From Candidatus Poseidoniales archaeon (GTDB lineage Archaea; Thermoplasmatota; Poseidoniia; Poseidoniales; Poseidoniaceae), in NCBI GenBank assembly GCA_012959845.1, contig DUCL01000141.1, positions 8,392 to 19,332 of the forward strand: DNA of 10,941 nt. Direction: 5' to 3'. A program made the position numbers and the translations under genes. A model generated the notes under the pieces. That model had not been told where the DNA came from. It did not search any database and saw only the letters and a program-made list of their open reading frames with translations. How positions within the stretch are numbered: position 1 is the first letter of the stretch; each line of letters opens with the position of its first letter. This document shows, in pieces, positions 1-6,201 of this stretch.

Positions 1-2
1 GT

Positions 3-563
3 GGCTATGGCGGTCGTGACGGCGGAAGAGATTCAGGTCGAAGCGGTGGCGGTGGCTACAGAGGCGGCCGTGATGGTGGAAGAGATTCTGGAAGTGGAGG
101 ATACCGCGGCGGTGACAGAAATGTGTACCAAGGTCGCGATGGTGGCCGAGACTCAAATCGTGGTGGCGACAGAAATGGATACCGTGGCGGCGATAGAGGT
201 GGAAACCGAGATGGTGGCCGAGACTCAGGTCGTAGTGACAGAAGCGGAAGTCAAGATAATAGATCAAATTCTAATTACGGTGATAGAGCACCTAAGCAGG
301 ACAACAGAGAACCTGCTAAAGTAAAACAGAATAAGTCTCTAAAAGAGAAAATTGGTAAGAATGATTCCAAGGATAGTAATTATCGAGGAGATGCAAGAGG
401 CAAAACCTACAAGCCAACACATTCTGAAAAGAAAGGATTCTTAGGCGGAAGAAGACCAATGACACGTGAGCAATTGCGCAATAGACCTGAGCATACTCGT
501 AAGGGTGGCCGTGGTGGAAGAACTGCTAGCAAGCGTAACAAGCATGCACAAAAAGATGATTGA
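3..563 (+). CDS. C-terminal part of Gly/Arg/Asp-rich (RGG-like) nucleic-acid-binding protein, 5' partial
   Basis: The reading frame is open from base 3, so the gene begins left of the window; 186 codons and a TGA are visible. Residues 1-85 are low complexity, built from repeats such as GGRDGGRDSG, YRGGDR and GRDGGRDS, with Tyr and Asn scattered among Gly, Arg and Asp. Residues 86-186 are basic and polar (KSLKEKIGK, SEKKGFLGGRRPMTREQL, KGGRGGRTASKRNKHAQ). Tails like this follow the folded core of DEAD-box RNA helicases or RRM proteins and bind RNA without strong sequence specificity; they can also promote condensates. The catalytic or RNA-binding core is outside the window, so 'helicase' is only a guess. 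The stop lies one base from the stop of the convergent methyltransferase gene. A second open frame over bases 1-324 is a shadow produced by the repeated GC-rich codons. Confidence 0.8.
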   Translation, partial: GYGGRDGGRDSGRSGGGGYRGGRDGGRDSGSGGYRGGDRNVYQGRDGGRDSNRGGDRNGYRGGDRGGNRDGGRDSGRSDRSGSQDNRSNSNYGDRAPKQDNREPAKVKQNKSLKEKIGKNDSKDSNYRGDARGKTYKPTHSEKKGFLGGRRPMTREQLRNRPEHTRKGGRGGRTASKRNKHAQKDD

Positions 564-564
564 T

Positions 565-1212
565 TCAATCTCTTTGCAAGTGGAATCTAACAACTCTTGC
601 TTGTCCTTTGTGTAATGCTGACTCTTCTAGAATAGTACTGGCGACAGCGACATGAATAATGCGCATCTGTGGTGCATTTTGTCCAATTAATTCACCTAGT
701 ACTTCATCCATGTTGAATAATAGATCAAGTGATTTTGGACCACCACTTTGCAGAGGCATTTGACTTGTATGATAGCCTTCCATTACGAAATGTCCTCCAC
801 TCTTCAATGAGTGGAGCATTCTAGGCATGTGGACTTTTCTTATTTCACTAGGCGTATGAAACCAAGAACATGCGATTAGGTCGTATATTTTTTCAGGAAA
901 TTCTCTCAAAGACAAATCATCAACTTCATAATTGACTGAAACATCATGTTCTTGTGCTAATTGATGACATTTTTGTTTGCCAACTATAGATAGGTCAAAC
1001 ACTTCACTATTCCAGCCAATTCGTGCTGCCCATACAGCATTCCTACCCTCACCATCCGCTGGGAATAAAGCGCGGTTATTTTGTGGGGGGCTGAGTTGTG
1101 AAATGCGCTCACTGAGCCATATATTTGCTTCTTTTCCATATGCATATTCATCTGAAGAATAGCGCTGGTCCCACATTTCACCACCAGTTTTGACTTTGTC
1201 TTGGTTGGTCAT
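565..1212 (-). CDS. class I SAM-dependent methyltransferase (TehB/TPMT-like small-molecule type)
   Basis: A 215-residue protein expected to transfer a methyl group from S-adenosylmethionine to a small molecule; the substrate cannot be read from sequence. It begins with the lead-in typical of this group (WDQRYSSDEYAYGKEANIWL, residues 14-33). Motif I is ALFPADGEGRNAV (48-60), in which GEGRN binds SAM; motif II ends in VFDLS (71-75), with Asp for the ribose; YEVDDL (95-100) and YDLIACSWFH (110-119) follow; LKSGGHFVMEGY (136-147) is the post-core strand. Length and motifs fit tellurite-resistance/thiopurine-type methyltransferases. The ATG is 3 nt past the TGA of the NFACT gene, with GAGGA placed as a ribosome binding site inside the end of that gene, so the two are almost certainly co-transcribed. 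It is the last gene of the minus-strand cluster. Confidence 0.85.
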   Translation of the reverse strand: MTNQDKVKTGGEMWDQRYSSDEYAYGKEANIWLSERISQLSPPQNNRALFPADGEGRNAVWAARIGWNSEVFDLSIVGKQKCHQLAQEHDVSVNYEVDDLSLREFPEKIYDLIACSWFHTPSEIRKVHMPRMLHSLKSGGHFVMEGYHTSQMPLQSGGPKSLDLLFNMDEVLGELIGQNAPQMRIIHVAVASTILEESALHKGQARVVRFHLQRD

Positions 1213-1215
1213 CGT

Positions 1216-3366
1216 TCATTCCTCTTCATCAATACTTTTTGGAAGTGAAAAAATCCCATAGTCTTCAATTATTTGGCCAGCACCTGGAAGTACTCCAAGA
1301 ACATCATCGGTGACCAATCCTGTATTCTTGTATATCTTGTTGGCCAGTTGTTCTTTTTTGGTTAACCCCGGTGCCAAAATTGCATATCTTTGACAAATTT
1401 GCTTGACAGTAGAAGGTGTTCCTCCCATCAATAGCGGAACTCCATTAACAGCAATAATCCCAATACCGATTTGAACATCTAAATCTTTGAACCATCGGCG
1501 TTGTCCTCTGACAATAAATGCTCCCTTGCCAACGAATTCCCCAGTATTAGCAGTCTTTGAGACTTGAGCAGGCTTAACTGAAAATACAGTGCCATGAGCA
1601 CCTCCTCCTGCCCATGCCCGACTCCAACAGAGCGCTAATGTGGCGGCTTCTAACAATTTATCATCATCAAGAGTAGAGTCTTCTAATTTATCAGCAAGAC
1701 GATACGCAGGGATATCATCTGGAATATGAGCCGGCTTTTGTGGGTCGATGATGAAGCCCTGAGTTGAACGCAAACTGCATGACGGAGCGCCATGTATATC
1801 TGCATGGAGGTACATATCATTACTTGACAAATGCTTTTTGACAACGGTGTCATTTCCTTTTGCATCCTTGCCTCCAATCAGTAAATGACCACCCGAAATC
1901 ATTGACCAGCGGTGTGATTCAAACCAAAATCTCTTACTGCGTTTTATTCGATTCAATTTTCCAGTAGCCTCTGCCTTTGTTTCTTTTTTCTGAGCAGTTT
2001 TCAGTTGGGTCTTTGTATCTTCAAGTGCACCGATTGCACCTTTATTTTTATTCTTCTGACGTTGAGCATTTTGATGAACGCTTTCATCAAGAGATAACGT
2101 GGCTTGTGGCCCATTTGCTTCACCGTTTTCATCTGGAAGAATTGTGACAAATGTTCTCGTCGCAGCATTCAAAGATACAATCCATGGGATTTCTTTAGCA
2201 GCCTTTTTGATTTCTTTCCAGCCTTGAACATCAACAGCCTCATTGACTTGTGTCAATAGCGATTCAATATGTGTCCAATTTTCTTGAATTATGTGACCAA
2301 GAGCCTGTTGCTTGTCAATTTTCGCTGAGAAATCTTTCATCGATTTCTCTTGTTGGACAAGTCTTCTTTGTAATCTCTCCACATCTGTTGAATGACCTCT
2401 TCCAGGAGCAGCAATATCCAATTTTTCAGCCTCACGTCTTGCTAATGCCGCCGAATCATGGAAGCCTTTCCAAGCATCAACAGCATCTCCCAGAGTGTCA
2501 AAACTCAACATTGCTTTATCGACATGTGAGGGCAATAGAATAGGGGTTGCTTCCTCAGCATGCATCTCCAAGAATCTATCGCGCTCTACGCCGATGACAT
2601 GTTTATCGGCTTCTGCCTGTAATTGCTCAGCATTTACCTCCTTACTTGGTTTTAGAATTAAGAAACCATTCTTGCTAGTCGACAGGTCGTTTAGTAATTG
2701 ATGTAGTGCTGAATGAACAGCATTAATGTCTGCATCCTCTGTATTCATATTTGGCTCATGGCCAGCAAGTTGGCAAACAGCATTTGCATGAGTTCCACCA
2801 AGATTCGCCTTTCCACCAAGAGTTGAAACAAGGTCTCTATCGGTGTCGCCAAACAATTCACTAAGTCCTTCTTCATCAAGTGTAAAAGGATCCATTGCTG
2901 CAGGAGGAGGAGAGTACTCAACGCCCTTCTTGAGAGTTCTTCCAGCATATGCTGCATGAGTTAGTGGCTGGATAATGATTCCTTCATCATCAACTAAAAT
3001 GATATTCCCATCTCTAAAGACTTCAACATAAATGTGCCTTGAACCAAACTTGGTATCAAAATCAAATGCCAATACTCGGTCAAAGCCAAGTTGTCTAACT
3101 CCTGTGAATCGTGCATTCTTGAGATGCTTTCTGAGCAACATAGCGAATGGTGGAGGAGACATCGGCATCGGGCGGTCGCGATTAGATGTGTAGATTCTTT
3201 CTCCTCTCACAAATACCAAATCAAATTGGTCCATACCTTTTGGATTGATTCTAAGAACAATTTGCTCATAGTGAGGCATGTATGCCTTCTTGACATATGC
3301 GCCTGTGAATTTCTCCAATTCACTAGCCATTGCATATAGGTCAAAACCACTCATCGCCGCCTTCAT
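1216..3366 (-). CDS. NFACT family protein (Rqc2/NEMF/RqcH homologue), ribosome-associated quality control
   Basis: A 716-residue protein of the NFACT family, which binds large ribosomal subunits carrying stalled peptidyl-tRNA and, in several lineages, drives C-terminal tailing of the nascent chain. NFACT-N covers about residues 5-220. A long linker with helical, Glu/Lys-rich parts (about 300-470) contains the expected coiled coils. NFACT-R is recognisable at about 475-590 (KRFWFESHRW, LLIGGKDAKGND, MYLHADIHGAPS). The C-terminal part (about 590-716) includes FSVKPAQVSKTANTGEFV and VQIGIGI. Asp9 and the Asp96-Arg97 pair match residues known to matter in yeast Rqc2 (D9, D98, R99). The first ATG is preferred over the ATG at codon 5 because GGAGG lies 7 nt upstream and because it places Asp9 as in Rqc2. 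It is followed 3 nt later by the methyltransferase gene and lies 85 nt after the AlkD gene. Confidence 0.93.
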   Translation of the reverse strand: MKAAMSGFDLYAMASELEKFTGAYVKKAYMPHYEQIVLRINPKGMDQFDLVFVRGERIYTSNRDRPMPMSPPPFAMLLRKHLKNARFTGVRQLGFDRVLAFDFDTKFGSRHIYVEVFRDGNIILVDDEGIIIQPLTHAAYAGRTLKKGVEYSPPPAAMDPFTLDEEGLSELFGDTDRDLVSTLGGKANLGGTHANAVCQLAGHEPNMNTEDADINAVHSALHQLLNDLSTSKNGFLILKPSKEVNAEQLQAEADKHVIGVERDRFLEMHAEEATPILLPSHVDKAMLSFDTLGDAVDAWKGFHDSAALARREAEKLDIAAPGRGHSTDVERLQRRLVQQEKSMKDFSAKIDKQQALGHIIQENWTHIESLLTQVNEAVDVQGWKEIKKAAKEIPWIVSLNAATRTFVTILPDENGEANGPQATLSLDESVHQNAQRQKNKNKGAIGALEDTKTQLKTAQKKETKAEATGKLNRIKRSKRFWFESHRWSMISGGHLLIGGKDAKGNDTVVKKHLSSNDMYLHADIHGAPSCSLRSTQGFIIDPQKPAHIPDDIPAYRLADKLEDSTLDDDKLLEAATLALCWSRAWAGGGAHGTVFSVKPAQVSKTANTGEFVGKGAFIVRGQRRWFKDLDVQIGIGIIAVNGVPLLMGGTPSTVKQICQRYAILAPGLTKKEQLANKIYKNTGLVTDDVLGVLPGAGQIIEDYGIFSLPKSIDEEE

Positions 3367-3373
3367 GCTCTCG

Positions 3374-3378
3374 CCTCC
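3374..3378 (-). promoter_or_regulatory. ribosome binding site of the NFACT gene
   Basis: On the minus strand GGAGG is followed by a 7-nt spacer and then ATG at 3366-3364. This decides between the two in-frame ATGs (codons 1 and 5) in favour of the first. Confidence 0.7.
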
Positions 3379-3451
3379 ATACTTCGCTGGATGTCTAGGG
3401 GTCTTGAACTCTCAGCCCAGCAATATTCGCAATTGATGCAATCACAAATGA

Positions 3452-4129
3452 TTACTGCAAACGCCTTAGCGCCTCTTTTTTGGCAAATGTTGACATATTG
3501 GGCCTATCTTCTACAAAACTCAATACCCATTCAGGTTGCTTGTATGCTATAGTACGCAATGACCAGCCAATCGCTTTCTGAATAAACCATTCTTTATCAT
3601 CGATTAAATGGTCAACACATTGCTGGTGAACGTCCAAATCGGCTTGCATTTTTCGGATTTGTGGAAATTGAGCCAGTAACGAACAGCGCCGAATCCAAAA
3701 CGAATCATTATCTAACCAAGTCAACAAATGTTGCGGGTTTGGTACTAAGAATGGCAAAACCTTGGTAGCCAGAACATCGGTCAATGCCCATCCATCTAAT
3801 CTAGGAAGTATTACTTCTTCACAATATTTTAGGCTTGCAGCAGCATCTTTTTTGTGATATGCGATATCATAAACGAGAACTTCTATCGCACTTTGTCGCA
3901 TAGTCCAATTGAATTGACTCCATAATTCACTAACCAGTTGACGAGATAATTGAGCATTCCAATTATGCTGTTGGCGCATAGTTTTGACAAAATCTCTTGT
4001 CGCAGATCTCAACTCGCCGACTGTCAAACCGATAGTATCCATTTCGGTTTTCATATAGCGCTTTATCTGAGCAGCTCTTTCAAAATCTTGGCCACTTTCC
4101 ATGGCTTCTATCAGCGGTTGAATGTCCAT
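3452..4129 (-). CDS. AlkD-like DNA alkylation repair protein (HEAT-repeat DNA glycosylase)
   Basis: A 225-residue, almost wholly helical protein matching the AlkC/AlkD family, which removes bulky or cationic alkylated purines from DNA using a superhelix of HEAT-like repeats. The family's functional positions appear intact: Trp114 and Asp118 in DGWALTD (equivalent to W109/D113 of Bacillus cereus AlkD), Arg148 in FWIRRCSLLA, and Trp189 in KEWFIQKAIGWSLR, the best-known family signature. The spacing between these positions is the same as in AlkD, which makes an active glycosylase likely. The ATG directly abuts the TGA of the upstream Nudix/lactamase gene (no gap), so translation is probably coupled. 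It ends with TAA, 85 nt before the NFACT start. An alternative non-catalytic DNA-binding HEAT protein is less likely given the conserved Trp/Asp/Arg set. Confidence 0.92.
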   Translation of the reverse strand: MDIQPLIEAMESGQDFERAAQIKRYMKTEMDTIGLTVGELRSATRDFVKTMRQQHNWNAQLSRQLVSELWSQFNWTMRQSAIEVLVYDIAYHKKDAAASLKYCEEVILPRLDGWALTDVLATKVLPFLVPNPQHLLTWLDNDSFWIRRCSLLAQFPQIRKMQADLDVHQQCVDHLIDDKEWFIQKAIGWSLRTIAYKQPEWVLSFVEDRPNMSTFAKKEALRRLQ

Positions 4130-5632
4130 TCATGCCATCTTCCAATTGTTTTCTTGTTGACGAATATGGCCGTTTCTTTGATGTGAAAGCAAATGTGATA
4201 GAGTTTGGTCTTGGGCTAATAATGGATGTGCATCTGGGCTGTCTTGATAGGCAATCTTGGCGATTTGAGCCAGCGATTGGTTGCCATCTGCTACAGCATC
4301 AAGCACCTTTTGATGGCGAGCAGCCCTGTGATTTAGGTAATATGTCAACTTCTTTTGTGGTAATGGGATGACTGGGCCATGACTTGGGAAAATTAAGTGC
4401 GGTTTCAAATCGATTAAGCGTTGTAATTGTTGCAAATATTGGTCCATATCACCTTCATTTGGAGGTATTAGGATGGTGCCAATTCCAGCAACCATATCTC
4501 CAGCAACCAATCCAGCATCACCGAATAAACAAATGTGACCAGGGTGATGCCCAGGAGTCTGCAATACCTGCCAATTTTGCTTCCCAAGTTGCAGTATTTC
4601 TCCGTCAACCAATATTCGCTGACAAGAAATCTGAGAAGCGGTCTCCTGACTAGCCCAAATCGGTACATCAAAAGCCTCTCTAAGCAAATCAAAATCACCT
4701 AGATGGTCACTGTGTGGATGAGTGAATACAATTGCCACCAAATTACCATTATGGCGTTCGACTGCAGTTGCTAATTGTTCCATGCCCTCTCGCATTCTTG
4801 CAGCAGGGTCAACTAATACGAAATCACCATCGGGATCTCCAATAAGATAGGAGTTGGTATGGTCAGCCGGTGGTAATGTTGCGGTTTTTACCGGAACAAC
4901 CTCAACCCCATGTGCGAATAGGATTGAACGGCGCCCTATCTGTTGCCTTTCCATTTCTTCAGCAGACAGTATCATGTCTCCATCAAATTGTGCTAGTGTA
5001 CGTTTTAATTGCATCAATAATGTGACAACAGGAGGTGCGATTTTCATTTCATATTGCTGCCACTTTGCCAATAATTGCTCAGCAGTTTGCCATGTGAATT
5101 CAACAAATTCTGTTTGACCTACAATACTCGCTTGCGGAACTTCTCCTATACTTCCGCCATGAATGTGAAGGAATGTATTTTCAAATAACACCGGTCCAAA
5201 AGGCGGTGTAGTCCTCGATGAAATATGGCGAATACCAGTAGTATCACATACAATATTTCCTTGCTTGACCTGACCTAACCAATTTGCTTTGTCTTCCACC
5301 ACAAGATTTCTTGCCATATTGTTAACTGCGACAATTTTTCCATTATCACAGGCAAAACCTAGTTCTTCAACAACTTCTCTCATGATGGCCGCAATCGCTG
5401 CAGCATTTGTTCCATTTAATTGGTCCAGTTCTTCAACTGCTAACTTGTCAACTCGGGACAGACCGCCTCCTGGAAATGCCCAATATTCTGGAAAAGCTGG
5501 CATTGACTGTGCTCTCCTACCGAGTAAGACTTCAACTCCATCAATACCATCACGAGTAATCATCAATGTTGCCGATGGCCTAATTTTGCGCGAAGCAACC
5601 CCCATCTCAACACCGTCAGGGACTTCGCTCAT
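4130..5632 (-). CDS. fusion of Nudix-like hydrolase and LACTB2-type metallo-beta-lactamase fold hydrolase
   Basis: This gene encodes 500 residues from the ATG at 5632; a TTG two codons upstream is also open, and the residue numbers here count from that TTG. The N-terminal half (about 20-215) is Nudix-like: GRRAQSMPAFPEYWAFPGGG (40-59), then a longer-than-usual insertion, then REVVEELGF (87-95), the catalytic part of the Nudix box. The C-terminal half is a metallo-beta-lactamase fold with an intact metal site: HPHSDH at 307-312, His364 in TPGHHPGH, Asp381 in AGDMVAG, and His420 in PSHGP. After it comes a helical tail (about 430-500) resembling the winged-helix C-terminus of LACTB2 proteins. 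The substrates are unknown; Nudix domains with such insertions often cleave CoA or nucleotide diphosphates, and LACTB2-like domains act as nucleases or thioesterases. It is the first gene of the minus-strand cluster and abuts the AlkD gene. Confidence 0.88.
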   Translation of the reverse strand: MSEVPDGVEMGVASRKIRPSATLMITRDGIDGVEVLLGRRAQSMPAFPEYWAFPGGGLSRVDKLAVEELDQLNGTNAAAIAAIMREVVEELGFACDNGKIVAVNNMARNLVVEDKANWLGQVKQGNIVCDTTGIRHISSRTTPPFGPVLFENTFLHIHGGSIGEVPQASIVGQTEFVEFTWQTAEQLLAKWQQYEMKIAPPVVTLLMQLKRTLAQFDGDMILSAEEMERQQIGRRSILFAHGVEVVPVKTATLPPADHTNSYLIGDPDGDFVLVDPAARMREGMEQLATAVERHNGNLVAIVFTHPHSDHLGDFDLLREAFDVPIWASQETASQISCQRILVDGEILQLGKQNWQVLQTPGHHPGHICLFGDAGLVAGDMVAGIGTILIPPNEGDMDQYLQQLQRLIDLKPHLIFPSHGPVIPLPQKKLTYYLNHRAARHQKVLDAVADGNQSLAQIAKIAYQDSPDAHPLLAQDQTLSHLLSHQRNGHIRQQENNWKMA

Positions 5633-5717
5633 AGTCAAAGCAAAGCACCCCGACCTTCAATGATTTCCTTCACCGGCCTCAAAGCAATTTGAAGTGGCAG
5701 TAGTGCTTGGGCTCATT

Positions 5718-5909
5718 ATGGCTGAAACAATAGAGGAGGAACTTGCCCTTCTCGCCAGAGTTGTTGATGAGGCTGAAAAAATGGGTATTGACCCATGGCC
5801 GGAAACAAAGCCACCAAGGCCTTGGGCAAGATATGCAATCGCATCATTCATGGTCATTATGATGCTTAGTTGGGTCTCAAAAATATTGTTTAGATTTGTT
5901 ACTGTGTGA
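5718..5909 (+). CDS. small single-span membrane protein, hypothetical
   Basis: This gene encodes 63 residues from the ATG at 5718; an in-frame GTG at 5694 would add eight residues and is less likely. The N-terminal part is an acidic amphipathic helix (ETIEEELALLARVVDEAEKM), followed by a Pro-rich hinge (DPWPETKPPRPW) and one hydrophobic helix (about residues 38-58, YAIASFMVIMMLSWVSKILF) ending close to the C-terminus. The layout is that of a tail-anchored protein. The family is not recognised. It stands alone on the plus strand, divergent from the Nudix/lactamase gene (85 nt between the start codons) and followed at once by the structured RNA region. A hairpin at 5913-5937 (TTAAGGT...ACCTTAA) lies just after the stop. 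The amino-acid composition looks like a real protein and not a chance frame, but its size keeps confidence moderate. Confidence 0.6.
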   Translation: MAETIEEELALLARVVDEAEKMGIDPWPETKPPRPWARYAIASFMVIMMLSWVSKILFRFVTV

Positions 5910-5912
5910 CAA

Positions 5913-5937
5913 TTAAGGTAGCCCCCCTGGACCTTAA
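5913..5937 (+). repeat. inverted repeat just after the small membrane-protein gene
   Basis: TTAAGGT (5913-5919) and ACCTTAA (5931-5937) form a perfect 7-bp stem with an 11-nt loop, four bases after the TGA at 5907-5909. It could be a transcript-end hairpin for the plus-strand gene, although no T-run follows. It competes with helices P1 and P3 of element 1, so only one of the two folds can exist in one RNA molecule. Confidence 0.45.
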
Positions 5938-6029
5938 GAATGATTATCATCAAGCGTTTCATTCGTAGGTCAAGCGTGAACTAACCGCTCGACAGCAATA
6001 TTACCGTTCACGCGAAGGGGGTGGGCTAC
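5918..6029 (-). ncRNA. candidate structured RNA, three-way junction with tRNA-acceptor-like closing stem (element 1)
   Basis: This is a 112-nt non-coding element that folds by hand into three helices. P1 closes the ends (GTAGCCC at 5918-5924 with GGGCTAC at 6023-6029, extended by CCC/GGG past one bulged base). P2 is an uninterrupted 8-bp stem (5974-5981 with 6006-6013) carrying a 24-nt loop. P3 is 5 bp (5930-5934 with 5967-5971) plus 6 bp (5938-5943 with 5959-5964) across a 3/2 internal loop. There is no T-loop consensus and no acceptable anticodon arm, so it is not a tRNA. The strand is inferred from the neighbouring tRNA-Gln and element 2, because its own pairs do not distinguish strands. 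It lies 22 nt after element 2 in the direction of transcription. It could be a new small RNA, a decayed tRNA copy, or the 3' UTR structure of the small membrane-protein gene read on the plus strand. Confidence 0.45.
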
Positions 6030-6045
6030 GCTAAAATAGGGTCTA

Positions 6046-6201
6046 ATCAAAGTAGCCCCCCCGGATTTGAATCCGTAGGTTGTGTTAACGTTTGCAATTC
6101 AACCGAGGACCGGTGGAATCTATGATTCCACAACGGCCTTCAAATCTGAGGGGACTACGTCAAAAGCGAGTATCATCAAAGTAGCCCCCCCCGGATTTGA
6201 A
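6046..6201. repeat. direct repeat of the tRNA-Gln 3' end (26-27 nt, two copies)
   Basis: Copy A (6046-6071) and copy B (6175-6201) are identical except that the run of C is seven bases in A and eight in B. Both read ATCAAAGTAG, then the C run, then GGATTTGAA. Copy B is the 3' end of tRNA-Gln plus six bases of flank; copy A is the equivalent end of element 2. A weaker third version (about 5915-5937) marks the end of element 1. The 22-nt spacers 6030-6051 and 6159-6180 are equal in length and agree at 15 positions, so whole units appear to have been duplicated in tandem. Confidence 0.8.
6052..6158 (-). ncRNA. candidate tRNA-like structured RNA or degenerate tRNA-Gln copy (element 2)
   Basis: This 107-nt element starts, on the minus strand, with the same eight bases as tRNA-Gln (AGTCCCCT) and ends with the same T-loop/acceptor text (TTCAAATCCGGGG...CTA). 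Its ends pair over 9 bp (6052-6060 with 6150-6158); the single non-Watson-Crick pair is G-U on the minus strand but A-C on the plus strand, which favours minus-strand RNA. Inside are an 8-bp hairpin (6113-6120 with 6124-6131) extended by CCG/CGG past a 2-nt bulge, a 5-bp stem GGTTG/CAACC (6078-6082 with 6100-6104), and a 5-bp T-arm-like hairpin CGGAT/ATCCG (6062-6075). The order of arms mimics a class II tRNA. The anticodon loop is wrong and the T-stem has a mismatch or an extra base, so no isotype can be assigned. It may be a pseudo-tRNA with an insertion in the T-arm. Confidence 0.45.

Noticed and set aside
1..324. 107-residue open frame in frame 1 rich in Ala, Val, Glu and Thr
   Set aside because: It is the shifted reading of the Gly/Arg/Asp codon repeats. 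The other frame runs through to a proper stop at 563 and has a sensible RG-rich composition.
5657..5962. 101-residue minus-strand open frame over the small membrane-protein gene
   Set aside because: It lies opposite a better protein (acidic helix plus membrane helix) and runs into the structured RNA element. Its composition is Ser/Thr/Ala-rich in the antisense manner and no family is recognised.
5918..6029. C/D-box guide RNA, suggested by TGATGA in the P3 loop of element 1 and again in the spacer 6159-6180
   Set aside because: No CTGA D box is present at a suitable distance in element 1, and the terminal stem and size do not fit archaeal C/D RNAs.
6052..6158. Element 2 as a normal tRNA with anticodon ATA, CAT or TTG
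   Set aside because: Every register tried broke either U33, the T-stem or the anticodon stem, and no convincing bulge-helix-bulge was found, so it is listed as a tRNA-like candidate only.
5918..6201. CRISPR-like repeat-spacer layout
   Set aside because: The units are ~130 nt, the shared parts are tRNA 3'-end text, and there are no cas genes; tandem tRNA-derived duplication explains it better.
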